From assembly GCA_965232615.1 (NCBI GenBank), contig OZ246985.1, positions 2,356,001 through 2,420,000 of the forward strand: 64,000 nt of DNA, given 5' to 3'. Positions 43,783 through 51,149 of this stretch are shown piece by piece (within the stretch, counting starts at the first letter, position 1; each line of letters begins with the position of its first letter). Source of the stretch: UBA2779 sp965232615. Lineage in GTDB: Bacteria; Spirochaetota; Spirochaetia; DSM-2461. Under the pieces are notes generated by a model, which was not told where the DNA came from, made no database searches, and saw only the letters and a program-made list of their open reading frames with translations. The position numbers and the translations under genes were made by a program.

Positions 43783-45072
43783 TCAAAAGGAAAACGCTTC
43801 GTGATGAATTTGCCGGGAACGGATACCTGCCATTTTTGCGCAGCGAATGACTTTTTTCATCAAGGGTGGCGGTGCACATGTGTAGAGCTCGCAACTTTCT
43901 GAATGGCTGCTGAGGGATCTGAAGCTGTCTGTGCTGATATTCTCTCCCCACCGATCGATTATGAATTCTGCCTCAAATAACTGCAGTTTTTCCATAGCCT
44001 GTTCAATTATGCTTCGGGCAAAGAAATCCGTTTCTTTTGAACATAGCCACAGAAGATGAACTGATTCCTGCAATCCCTGGTCAATTAAACCATCGATAAT
44101 GCTCAGAAAAGGTGTTATCCCAACTCCTCCAGCAATGAACAGATTGCGCCTGGAACTCCCGGGTTTGAAAATAAATCGCCCATAAGGGCCACTGATACTG
44201 ACCGGAGTACCCACGGTACATTGCCTGTAGAGTTGTTCTGTATAATCGCCAACAGCCTTGATACTGACCTGGAAATTCTCACCGGAAGAAACTCTGGAAG
44301 AAAATGAAAATGGATGCTCTTCCGCTGGCATATCTGAACCCAGAATCCGCATATATCCATACTGGCCGTTCTGAAACTGAAACGGCCGATTTAATTGACC
44401 TATTTTCAAATTGATGATCTGGGCATCCTTATAGCGAACTATATCCTGGATGTGACCCTGTATTCCTCTCCCGGGTGATGACTGTTTTTTATGATTGAGA
44501 TATATAGCCAGAACGGTAATCAGATAAGCAGTCACAATACCTGTCCCAACGGGATTACTCTCATGTGCTTCAGAAATAACGACATGAACCCACAGGACAA
44601 CGCAAAGCGGCGGCATGGTGTTGTGAAGTAAACGCAGTCGATTGTAATTCCCTTTTTTACCGATGGACAGTGGTGTTTTCACCCATTTTGAAGAGGCCAG
44701 CAGCATGAGAGATACAAGTAGGAATCCTGAGTTCAACCCCAACAATGTGGAAAGAGTGCCGATTTCATACCAGTCAATTCGAACCAGAAAATGCCACGCA
44801 AGTAAGGAAAAGGTCAGGATGGCTGAAAAAATATGCAGGCGAATGGTAAATGGCTGTCCGAAAGCCCTGTCCATTGCACGCACTCTCGATCCAGTTACAA
44901 TTTGTGTCAACAGATGAAAATACAGGAACACGCCAGGTATATGTGGAATCATAAATTTCAGTGGAGGTTGAACGTATGTTTGATAGTAAGTATAGAGGGT
45001 AAGAACGGGAAGAATCACCCACCCCACATTCAGAAAACTGAGGGCAATCAGCTTATGTCTGGTAATGGCCAA
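43783..45072 (-). CDS. Ferric reductase-like membrane flavoprotein
   Basis: 429 residues. Six or so TM helices in the first 215 residues with His residues (e.g. WHFLVRIDWYEIG, HNTMPPLCVVLWVHVV) that may ligate heme. The C-terminal half is an FNR-type FAD/NAD domain: EEHPFSFSSRVSSGENFQVSIKAVGDYTEQL (FAD), GPYGRF, GGVGITPFLSIIDGL (NAD). It would move electrons from NAD(P)H across the membrane to an acceptor not known. It sits 6 bases after the secreted protein gene. Confidence 0.85.
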   Translation of the reverse strand: MAITRHKLIALSFLNVGWVILPVLTLYTYYQTYVQPPLKFMIPHIPGVFLYFHLLTQIVTGSRVRAMDRAFGQPFTIRLHIFSAILTFSLLAWHFLVRIDWYEIGTLSTLLGLNSGFLLVSLMLLASSKWVKTPLSIGKKGNYNRLRLLHNTMPPLCVVLWVHVVISEAHESNPVGTGIVTAYLITVLAIYLNHKKQSSPGRGIQGHIQDIVRYKDAQIINLKIGQLNRPFQFQNGQYGYMRILGSDMPAEEHPFSFSSRVSSGENFQVSIKAVGDYTEQLYRQCTVGTPVSISGPYGRFIFKPGSSRRNLFIAGGVGITPFLSIIDGLIDQGLQESVHLLWLCSKETDFFARSIIEQAMEKLQLFEAEFIIDRWGENISTDSFRSLSSHSESCELYTCAPPPLMKKVIRCAKMAGIRSRQIHHEAFSF

Positions 45073-45078
45073 ATTCAG

Positions 45079-45537
45079 CTATTCAAGAATGAATGGTATT
45101 ATATGTTTGGTAATGACAGGTAAAGCTACTTTTTTAACCGTTGCCGAGCTTATGACATCCGCATCCAGATCAACTCTGGCTTTCGTCGATATCTTCCTGT
45201 CAACTTCCCAGACAATCATACTGTCACTTCCCATGGCAGTGTCTTTGTTCATGTTGATCAATTCCACTACATTTTCCTCCTTAAGATCCTCCGTATCCAG
45301 CATGAGTACAATTGCGTCATACTTCTTCAGTATAGCTGATGACACATCCTTGACTTCAAGATCTGTGAGAGTAATGTCTTTATTTCTTTTTACTGCCTTC
45401 ATTATTGCTCCCCTTGCCCGGCTGGAAAACCTGGCATTATTCGAAGGATATACCAGAGCAATATCTTTTTTTTGGGTTTGCGCAAAAGCTATAATACCGA
45501 CCAGAATCAGTGAAGCCAGCATTAAAAAACGTTTCAT
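45079..45537 (-). CDS. Small secreted protein, possibly flavodoxin-like
   Basis: 152 residues from ATG at 45537, with CAGGAG 6 bases upstream. Signal peptide MKRFLMLASLILVGIIAFAQ. Mature part has an alternating alpha/beta pattern (KDIALVYPSNNARFSSRARGAIMKAVKRNKDI, KYDAIVLMLDTEDL, SMIVWEVDRKI) that could be flavodoxin-like, but the phosphate-binding loop is not clear. It precedes the flavoprotein by 6 bases, so it may be its periplasmic partner or electron acceptor (inference). Confidence 0.65.
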   Translation of the reverse strand: MKRFLMLASLILVGIIAFAQTQKKDIALVYPSNNARFSSRARGAIMKAVKRNKDITLTDLEVKDVSSAILKKYDAIVLMLDTEDLKEENVVELINMNKDTAMGSDSMIVWEVDRKISTKARVDLDADVISSATVKKVALPVITKHIIPFILE

Positions 45538-45679
45538 GAAAATCTCCTGATAATTTGATATGAGGCACCTGAAAAAGCATTCAGAGCTTGATTCAATCTT
45601 TTCCATCGCAACGGTGTTGTCCAATATGCTTACACAGCTCTGCCGTGCACTGTATACGGGCAGGCTGCCTTCCATTGAT

Positions 45680-45773
45680 CTACCTGTAACAGGTAGGAGA
45701 AAATCTCTTCATCAATTTCTAAATGCTGTGTTTCATTATTCTATAGTATACTCTCGATTCGACATATAGTCAA
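45680..45773 (-). promoter_or_regulatory. Promoter and 17-bp palindrome in a long leader of the flavoprotein operon
   Basis: Minus-strand TTGACT (45773-45768), 17-base spacer, TATACT (45750-45745). About 45-60 bases after the expected start lies the perfect palindrome CTACCTGT-A-ACAGGTAG (45680-45696). The leader to the ATG at 45537 is about 200 nt long. The palindrome could be an operator or an RNA hairpin. Confidence 0.5.
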
Positions 45774-45860
45774 TATTTCATATGGGCAACCTCTAAAAAA
45801 CCCCCTGAATCTTCCAAACCTGGGTTCGGAAAGAAACCTGGAACTGTTATACTGATTAGC

Positions 45861-46349
45861 ATGAAACGACGAGAAAAACATTTATTCGATGAAGATTTTC
45901 GCCTGTCAGACTTGAGCAACAAGGGTGACTATCTTGAAAAGCTCGATCAGGTGATCGATTGGGAGGTTTTTAGCGGTCCCGTGGAAAAAGCCATGCGAAA
46001 GAATCTAAGAGAGGATGGCATTTGAACATTTCTATCAAGTGCTTGAAGAGAAGGAATTAATAGCCGAAAAAGGGATAATCGTGGATGCCAGTTTCAAAGA
46101 AGTGCCAGTGCAACGTAATAGCAAAGAAGAGAATGCCTCCAACAAAGAAAAATCGAGGAAAAAATTTTATCAGGTGTGTACCGCAGGGCGTAGCCCGAGG
46201 AACACACCGCCACTATCAGGTGCATACCGCAGGAGCAAAGCTCCGAGGAACGCACCGCCACTTCGTCAATTTACTAAAGCAGTTTTTTAGAGGTACCCCT
46301 TAGCTATAACATCTGTCGTTATGTGTATTTGAGACAATCCCTGGGATAA
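45861..46349 (+). pseudogene. IS5-family transposase remnant
   Basis: N-terminal part 45861-46025: MKRREKHLFDEDFRLSDLSNKGDYLEKLDQVIDWEVFSGPVEKAM, the N-terminal domain of IS5-group transposases. It then shifts frame to 46015-46165: AFEHFYQVLEEKELIAEKGIIVDASFKEVPVQRNSKEENAS, the region holding the first catalytic Asp (VDASF). A last piece NICRYVYLRQSLG (46308-46349) looks like the C-terminus. The second Asp and the Glu regions are missing, so it is inactive. Confidence 0.75.
46168..46299. repeat. Family 1 hairpin units nested in the IS remnant
   Basis: Two hairpin units in reverse orientation to those of copies A-E: ACCGCAGGGCGTAGCCCGAGG (variant form) and ACCGCAGGAGCAAAGCTCCG (common form), followed by the end GTTTTTTAGAGGTACCCC. 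It interrupts or replaces the missing middle of the transposase gene. Confidence 0.65.
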
Positions 46350-46530
46350 GTGGGCACTGAATGTGCTCCGTAAGCCGAAAAAGGCCTGATAACGGGTTGA
46401 AATCGCTAAGAAAGGTCGAAATTTTCAGACCAAAATGAAAAAAAAGGACGTTTTTCCCGAATCAAGAGCTGCAAAACTATTTTTTTTGAGGTACCCTTAA
46501 AGAAGAAAAGCGCTAAAGAAGGTAAAAGAA

Positions 46531-47337
46531 ATGAGAAAGATGAACGGGAAAACAGGGGGTGTGCTATTGCTAATCACACTCATGGCATTGGCGGGCTGTC
46601 CCTCTCCGACAGGGGGCGATGGCTCCACGTCTATTAAAACAGTCTTAGTAGAAGGCGGCAGTTTCCAGATGGGCAGCACCGAGGGTGATTCGGATGAGAG
46701 TCCTGTGCATGAAGTAACGGTGCGTTCGTTTTCCATGGCAAAGACGGAGGTAACCCAGGGCCTGTGGAAGGCGGTGATGGGAAGCAACCCTTCGTATTTC
46801 AAGGGGGATGATCTGCCTGTGGAGAGTGTAACCTGGTATGAGGCGGTGGCGTACTGCAATGCCTTGAGTGCGAAGGAAGGACTGGAGGAGGTGTACACGA
46901 TAAATGGGACGACTGTAACGGCGGACTTTGATAAGAATGGCTGGCGCCTGCCGACGGAAGCCGAGTGGGAGTATGCTTCCCGTGGAGGGAAGGAGTCGAA
47001 GGGGTACAAGTATTCCGGGAGCGACACGGTGGGGGATGTTGCCTGGAATTCTGGTAATTCCGGTGATAGAACCCATTCTGTAGGCGAGAAGGCGGCCAAC
47101 GAGCTGGGTCTGTACGACATGAGCGGGAACGTTTATGAGTGGCGCTGGGACAGGTATGGGGGTTATTCCAATGGCAACCAGACCGATCCCAGGGGGCCGT
47201 CAAGCGGATCGTTCCGCGTGTTACGTGGCGGCAATGGGACTAGCGACGCCCATGACCTGCGGTCAGCGAATCGGGTCAGACTCTCGCCTGGCAATAGCGA
47301 CAACGGCCTTGGCTTTCACCCTGTTCGGAGGACGTAA
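46531..47337 (+). CDS. FGE/SUMF1-type lipoprotein, candidate target protein of a diversity-generating retroelement
   Basis: 268 residues. Lipoprotein signal with lipobox ALAGC (Cys near residue 23). SUMF1/formylglycine-generating-enzyme fold (C-type lectin-like): VEGGSFQMGSTEGDSDESPVHEVTVRSFSMAKTEVTQGLWKAVMGSNP, GWRLPTEAEWEYASRGG, GLYDMSGNVYEW. The C-terminus reads FRVLRGG-N-G-TSD-A-HD-LRSANR-VRLS-PG-NSDNG-LGFHPVRRT, where normal members have RGGSW...R.A.R...P..R...GFR. Most altered sites use codons ending C or T, as expected from AAY template codons. Unlike usual FGE enzymes, the copper-binding cysteines are not obvious, so binding rather than catalysis is likely. Confidence 0.8.
   Translation: MRKMNGKTGGVLLLITLMALAGCPSPTGGDGSTSIKTVLVEGGSFQMGSTEGDSDESPVHEVTVRSFSMAKTEVTQGLWKAVMGSNPSYFKGDDLPVESVTWYEAVAYCNALSAKEGLEEVYTINGTTVTADFDKNGWRLPTEAEWEYASRGGKESKGYKYSGSDTVGDVAWNSGNSGDRTHSVGEKAANELGLYDMSGNVYEWRWDRYGGYSNGNQTDPRGPSSGSFRVLRGGNGTSDAHDLRSANRVRLSPGNSDNGLGFHPVRRT
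47224..47336 (+). other. Putative variable region (VR) of a diversity-generating retroelement
   Basis: In the 3' end of the FGE-fold gene, 14 of 16 codons at presumed variable sites (47233-47305) end in C or T (AAT, ACT, AGC, GAC, CAT, GAC, AAT, GTC, CTC, AAT, AGC, GAC, AAC, GGC; AGA and TCG are the exceptions). The sites between them (LRSANR, PG, LGF) are conserved. The likely invariant 3' end is GGCTTTCACCCTGTTCGG at 47311-47328. No template repeat or reverse transcriptase occurs in this window. Confidence 0.5.
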
Positions 47338-47367
47338 ATTTTTGGCTTTTTACCTTTTTACCTTTTG

Positions 47368-47440
47368 AGATAAGTGCGCAGCACTTATCTGCCGCGCAAG
47401 CGGCATAAAAAAAGGGGGCCGTAAGGCCCCTTCCTTTAGG
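47368..47440 (+). other. Row of hairpins just downstream of the candidate variable region
   Basis: Four stem-loops follow each other: a perfect 10-bp stem AGATAAGTGC/GCACTTATCT with loop GCA (47368-47390); GCCGC-GCAA-GCGGC (47391-47404); GGGGCC-GTAA-GGCCCC (47415-47430); and TTCC-TTTA-GGAA (47431-47442). Before them is a pyrimidine-rich tract, TTTTTACCTTTTTACC. In known retroelements a hairpin right after the VR is needed for efficient homing. They might also act as a transcription terminator. Confidence 0.55.
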
Positions 47441-47575
47441 AAAGCGGAGCTTGGAAGTGGTGCGTGATGAAAAATGTTTTACTCAGTATGGACATCGGAG
47501 TTAAACGAATCGTCATCACCGGTATTTTGTTGAGCAAAAACAAGTGGCTACACAAACAGAATGAGGGGGGGCTAT

Positions 47576-47953
47576 ATGACTAATTCTGGTTCTTCAGGAA
47601 CGAGCCCGTTTTCCGCAGTTGATCCAACCCTCGGATATCTTTATCAGGTTCGCCTGGCTCTTTTCTGGTCACTACTCAAAAACGATCAAGATTTCTTAGT
47701 AGGCATTGAGACTCTTGACGACGTTACGTTTGAAACGACTGGCGGCACACCGTCCGACCTTTTGCAGACCAAGCATCATAAGACGGGGACGGGGTCACTT
47801 ACCAATGCAAGCCCCGACCTTTGGAAAACGTTGCGGATTTGGTTTGAAGGTCAAGTATCTGGTGCAATCCCTCCGACGGCTAACCTTTACCTCGTGACAA
47901 CTGGAAAAGCCCAAGACAATACAGCAGCCGCGTATCTTCGATCTTTTTCCAGA
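47576..47953 (+). pseudogene. N-terminal fragment of a large nuclease-like/ABC-three-component defence protein
   Basis: ATG at 47576 with GAGGGGGG upstream. About 125 residues of good coding sequence: SAVDPTLGYLYQVRLALFWSLLKNDQDFLVGIETLDDVTFETTGGTPSDLLQTKHHK...LTNASPDLWKTLRIWFEGQ. The LGYLYQxRxAL, TPxxLLQxKHH and SPDLWKTLRIW pieces are, from memory, typical of N-terminal domains in proteins next to DUF3732-type ATPases. Here it is cut off by the family 1 element D (47954). Assignment is tentative; the truncation is clear. Confidence 0.6.
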
Positions 47954-48114
47954 GGCAACCTCTAAAAAACCGCTTTTGGAATTTGGCGCAGTGGCGGTGC
48001 GTTCCTCGGAGCTTTGCTCCTGCGGTACGCACCTGCTTACGTGAGCATTTTGACAACGTAGCAGCGAGGAAAAAGATCAAGCCAGAAACGAAATAAGGTT
48101 TTTTTGAGGTGCCC
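47954..48114. repeat. Family 1 repeat element, copy D (one hairpin unit)
   Basis: Ends GGCAACCTCTAAAAAACC and GGTTTTTTTGAGGTGCCC, one hairpin unit, shared GAGCATTTTGACAACG module. The flanks (CAGA and TGAT) are not a duplication. The coding fragments on either side belong to different proteins, so recombination between elements or a deletion has probably happened here. Confidence 0.8.
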
Positions 48115-48373
48115 TGATGATGGACCTGTTCCAATGGACCGTATGGGTAGTGGTGAAAACTGGGTAGGCTACCATTTAATCGGACATCTAGCTCTTCATA
48201 GTTGGTTCGCAAAACGAAATAGGCCTGTTCCGAGATTTTTGTTCCTCCGCCGGGAAGTCGGTGATCGTATCCACTGTTGGCCGTTCGACGGCTGGGATGT
48301 TCCTCCGGGGTGCTCCACTCTTGTTGAGGTCTACCCATCCCTCTGGTTTGCACCCCGATCTCTGCCTGGGTGA
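48115..48373 (+). pseudogene. Fused fragments: DUF3732-type ATPase end and a WPFDGW-containing protein
   Basis: One open frame with two unlike parts. 48122-48245 reads GPVPMDRMGSGENWVGYHLIGHLALHSWFAKRNRPVPRFLFL, close to the conserved GSGENWVGYH.A.HLALH.WF...NRPVPRFLFLDQP end of Rad50/SMC-like ATPases with DUF3732. It then jumps directly to VGDRIHCWPFDGWDVPPGCSTLVEVYPSLW, which resembles RNase H-fold proteins of the DUF429 kind (H-x-WPFDGW). The fusion point shows a deletion. No start codon or ribosome site is present. Confidence 0.6.
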
Positions 48374-48434
48374 TGGATGTGTTCAGGAAACTCGGCGAGG
48401 GCCGTAAGGCCTTTGAAATCCTGGGCCAAAAGAC

Positions 48435-48467
48435 GAAAGCCCCGAAGGGGATACCTTCAAGGCTTTC
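48435..48467 (-). terminator. Hairpin downstream of tRNA-Asn, possible terminator
   Basis: Inverted repeat GAAAGCC...GGCTTTC enclosing CCCGAAGGGG. On the minus strand the loop is CCCCTTCGGGG (UUCG-like), followed by a short TTTT 5 bases later. It lies about 40 bases after the tRNA 3' end. Confidence 0.35.
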
Positions 48468-48506
48468 TGTAAACCAAACTGTGCTTCGGTTAGCGCAGGA
48501 TTTTTT

Positions 48507-48582
48507 TGGCTCCCCCGGACAGACTCGAACTGCCGACCTAGTGGTTAACAGCCACCCGCTCTACCAACTGAGCTACAGGGGA
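48507..48582 (-). tRNA. tRNA-Asn (anticodon GTT)
   Basis: 76 nt including encoded CCA (48507-48509). Acceptor stem TCCCCTG/CGGGGGA (one G-U pair), D-arm TAGCTCAGTTGGTAGAGC, anticodon arm GGTGG-CTGTTAA-CCACT with anticodon GTT, T-arm GGCAGTTCGAGTCTGTC. All four stems pair properly. Confidence 0.97.
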
Positions 48583-48598
48583 ATTATGACTGAATGAA

Positions 48599-48627
48599 AA
48601 CCTATCGCAATCGATCACTTGTGTCAA
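48599..48627 (-). promoter_or_regulatory. Promoter of tRNA-Asn
   Basis: Minus-strand TTGACA (48627-48622), 17-base spacer, TAGGTT (48604-48599), 17 bases before the tRNA 5' end. Confidence 0.6.
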
Positions 48628-48740
48628 TAAAAAAGATCTGTCTTCTTAAATTTGGTGAATTGTAACATCAATTATCCACGATAAAGAGGGCAAAAGAAGC
48701 CCGGGGGTTTTGTTGCATTAACAGGCTTTCTGACACTATA

Positions 48741-48997
48741 GGCAACCTCTAAAAAACCGTTTTTGGAATTTGGCGCAATGGCGGTGCGGTCCTCGGGCTA
48801 CGCCCTGCGGTACGCACCTGCTGCGGTTGGCGGTGCGTTCCTCGGGCTACGCCCTGCGGTACGCACCTGCTGCGGTTGGCGGTGCGTTCCTCGGGCTACG
48901 CCCTGCGGTACGCACCTGCTTACGTGAGCATTTTGACAACTTAGCAGCGAGGAAAAAGATCAAGCCAAAAACGAAATAAGGTTTTTTAGAGGTGCCC
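48741..48997. repeat. Family 1 repeat element, copy E (three units, 49-bp variant)
   Basis: Ends GGCAACCTCTAAAAAACC and GGTTTTTTAGAGGTGCCC, three hairpin units of 49 bp in tandem. The apical stem here is GGGC-TAC-GCCC instead of GGAGC-TTT-GCTCC: both arms changed together. Flanked by TATA on both sides (48737-48740 and 48998-49001), a likely 4-bp target duplication. Carries the GAGCATTTTGACAAC module. The rest of 48998-49109 shows no feature. Confidence 0.85.
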
Positions 48998-49109
48998 TAT
49001 AATTGGAATCACCTCTATTGCTGTTGCCATACCACACTTCAAAGTATGACCTGAGTCCTGAACTCGTACCGTTCAGATCCTGCCAGGGAGACGGTTAAAA
49101 GGTGATGCC

Positions 49110-50366
49110 TTAGATGTGTCCTTTAATTATCAGAGGATGGGGAGTGAGTATCAGGTTGTCGTCAGTTTTCCAGAACCATTCTCTGCCCGTTAATGTATCA
49201 TAAACAACTGCTCCTTGAGGAAACCCGTCCAGGGTTACGGCTATACTCCCAGCCCTGGACCAGGCGACGGCGATGGCCCTGGAATCACCCATATCAAAGG
49301 AATAGATTGTTGCTGGCAATCTCTTTCCCTGGCCCAGCTTTATAAGATCTGGAGACCAGTAGGAACCTGTCAGTTCTGGAACCAGCCGCTGCAGAACCTC
49401 ACCGCCACTTTTCAATTCGAAATTGTTGTATGCAACACCAAAGAATCCTTCAGAAGACATTCCCGGTGGTACATATCCTTTGTTATAGGCATCATACATA
49501 CTGAACCACACGATACGATCGGCCCCCGCGGCATACGCCGATGTAATCCATTTTGCGACATGAGAACCCTGTTTCACCGGATCAATGACATGAGGATACA
49601 TCCCGTCTGTCGGAATACCCATTTCCGTAATCCAGAGTTCTCCGGTGAAACCGTAACTATCCATAATACTCTGTGCCTTAGCCAGTCTTCGAGCGTTCAC
49701 AATATGGCTTAGACCGTAAGAATGTAAGGAAATAGCATCAGCTCCATCCGCGGCTCCGGAAGCGAGGAATTCCCGCAGATATGATAGGCCATTTTTTAAA
49801 TAATGCAGAACAATCGCTCCCACGATTACGGTTGTATCCGGAGCGACACGGTTGAGTGTCTTCACTGTTTCCGCGGTCAACTTGAAAAAATCCTCATCAG
49901 TACCTGTCCAGAATACATTGTAATTGGGCTCATTCCATACCTCGAAGGCCGCGACACGGTCTCCATATCGTTTGGCAACCGCTTCGACATAGGCCAGCCA
50001 GTGGTGCATATCTTCCGGGTCAATTTGTCTTTTTCTCTCAGGATCATTGTGCAGCCAGGGAGTGTCGTAAACCAGAAGCCCCAACATTGCAACCCCTGCT
50101 TCTTCGGCGGCCTCCATCCGTGCATCAAAGAAGCTGAAATCAAAGTCACCAGGCTGCTCCTCTATACGATCCCAGGAGATATCCTGCCGAACCATATCGG
50201 CATCGAAGGAGGCAATAAATTCCCTCTCAACACTTCCCCTCCCTCCGGCATGACAGAAGCCGAAGGAGTCTTCAATGTACCGGGCTTCAGTTATTGGATG
50301 AGGAAAACCGGCACAGGATATCAAGAACAAAGTAATCCCTATAATTAATAGAAAACTGTTTCTCAT
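49110..50366 (-). CDS. Lipoprotein glycoside hydrolase, clan GH-A (GH39-like)
   Basis: 418 residues from ATG at 50366. Lipoprotein signal MRNSFLLIIGITLFLISC with Cys18 as lipid site. TIM barrel with acid/base Glu146 in FEVWNEPN and nucleophile Glu248 in ELWITEMG, as in GH-A beta-xylosidase/cellulase-like families. Other barrel strands: MVRQDISWDRIEEQPGDFDFSFFDARMEAA, DGADAISLHSYG, ADRIVWFSMYDA. The C-terminal 80 residues form a beta-sandwich. Substrate unknown. An upstream ATG at 50384 is possible. Both catalytic residues are present, so it should be active. Confidence 0.85.
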   Translation of the reverse strand: MRNSFLLIIGITLFLISCAGFPHPITEARYIEDSFGFCHAGGRGSVEREFIASFDADMVRQDISWDRIEEQPGDFDFSFFDARMEAAEEAGVAMLGLLVYDTPWLHNDPERKRQIDPEDMHHWLAYVEAVAKRYGDRVAAFEVWNEPNYNVFWTGTDEDFFKLTAETVKTLNRVAPDTTVIVGAIVLHYLKNGLSYLREFLASGAADGADAISLHSYGLSHIVNARRLAKAQSIMDSYGFTGELWITEMGIPTDGMYPHVIDPVKQGSHVAKWITSAYAAGADRIVWFSMYDAYNKGYVPPGMSSEGFFGVAYNNFELKSGGEVLQRLVPELTGSYWSPDLIKLGQGKRLPATIYSFDMGDSRAIAVAWSRAGSIAVTLDGFPQGAVVYDTLTGREWFWKTDDNLILTPHPLIIKGHI

Positions 50367-50531
50367 GTATTTGTATTGTAGCATGGAGAGTTTGTTTCAT
50401 CAAGCATTTAATATGACTCCAGACTGGATTAGGGATCATTTACCCGGTGTCAGAAAGCCTGTAAAACCTTCTTCAAACCATCCCGGGATTCCAACAAAAA
50501 ACCTCCTCAGGTAGATTTCGATCTTCTACGG

Positions 50532-50560
50532 TTGATGTACTCTTTGAAAAGCATTATACT
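50532..50560 (+). promoter_or_regulatory. Promoter of the hydrogenase operon
   Basis: TTGATG (50532-50537), 17-base spacer, TATACT (50555-50560). About 45 bases before the first ATG (50612). Confidence 0.55.
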
Positions 50561-50611
50561 CTGGTGTTATAGTTCGTTATTGAGTCGTGAAACTGTATTT
50601 GAGGAGGCCCC

Positions 50612-51097
50612 ATGGAAACTGCTACAGATGAAGAGAATTTGACTCTCACTGATGATTTGCTTGCCTATATTGAGAAATGGAAAGAGAAACCGGGAAATCT
50701 CATCATGATCCTTCACAAAGTTCAGCAAGTGTACAGCTATGTTCCACGGTCCATTGCTTTTGAAGTGGCAAAAATTCTCGATATCCCTCTGGCAAAGATA
50801 TATGGTGTTATCACTTTTTACCATTTCTTCAAGCTTGAGAAACCCGGAAAGTTCAATGTTCAGGTTTGTATGGGAACAGCCTGCTACCTCAAGGGAGCTG
50901 AGGATTTAATCTCAGAATTGGAAACTCTTTTGAATATTGGTGTTGGAGGAGTCACTCCTGACGGGCAGTTCTCCATGGAAGCAGTTCGCTGTGTAGGTTG
51001 TTGTGGTTTGGCCCCGGCACTCATGATTGGAGATGAGGTCTTTGGAAAACTTACCACAGACAAACTGCCGGAAATATTAGCCAGGTTCAACGATTGA
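50612..51097 (+). CDS. hydC: HydC-like [2Fe-2S] subunit (NuoE type) of bifurcating hydrogenase
   Basis: 161 residues. Thioredoxin-like [2Fe-2S] fold: helical N-terminus (KPGNLIMILHKVQQVYSYVPRSIAFEVAKILDIPLAKIYGVITFYHFFKL) then VQVCMGTACYLKGAEDLISELE and EAVRCVGCCGLAPALMIGDEVFGKL, giving the four Cys ligands. It passes electrons to NAD(H) with the NuoF-type partner. GAGGAGG lies 4 bases before the ATG. First gene of hydC-(fd)-hydB-hydA. Confidence 0.92.
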   Translation: METATDEENLTLTDDLLAYIEKWKEKPGNLIMILHKVQQVYSYVPRSIAFEVAKILDIPLAKIYGVITFYHFFKLEKPGKFNVQVCMGTACYLKGAEDLISELETLLNIGVGGVTPDGQFSMEAVRCVGCCGLAPALMIGDEVFGKLTTDKLPEILARFND

Positions 51098-51149
51098 TGT
51101 GGTACACATTGATATCACTTGCTTATGATACGGAAAGGAGTCTGAATTG

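Larger units (their letters stand above)
45784..46496. mobile_element. Decayed IS5-type insertion sequence with nested family 1 sequence
   Basis: Left end GGGCAACCTCTAAAAAACCC (45784) and right end with TTTTTTTTGAGGTACCC (to 46495) are ends of the same type as family 1 repeats. Between them are parts of a DDE transposase of IS5 type (pseudogene below), with much of the centre missing, and a nested piece with two hairpin units and its own GTTTTTTAGAGGTACCCC end at about 46281-46299. It suggests the small repeats are non-autonomous relatives of this IS. Confidence 0.7.

Noticed and set aside
43664..43951. 95-codon ORF on the minus strand
   Set aside because: Only its last codons (from 43735) are meaningful, as the N-terminus of the frameshifted Rrf2 gene; the rest is antisense-like overlap with the flavoprotein gene.
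45079..45675. Longer version of the secreted protein starting at 45675
   Set aside because: It would bury the signal peptide; CAGGAG precedes the ATG at 45537.
47467..47583. 38-codon ORF before the nuclease fragment
   Set aside because: No recognisable protein, weak ribosome site, overlaps the better start at 47576.
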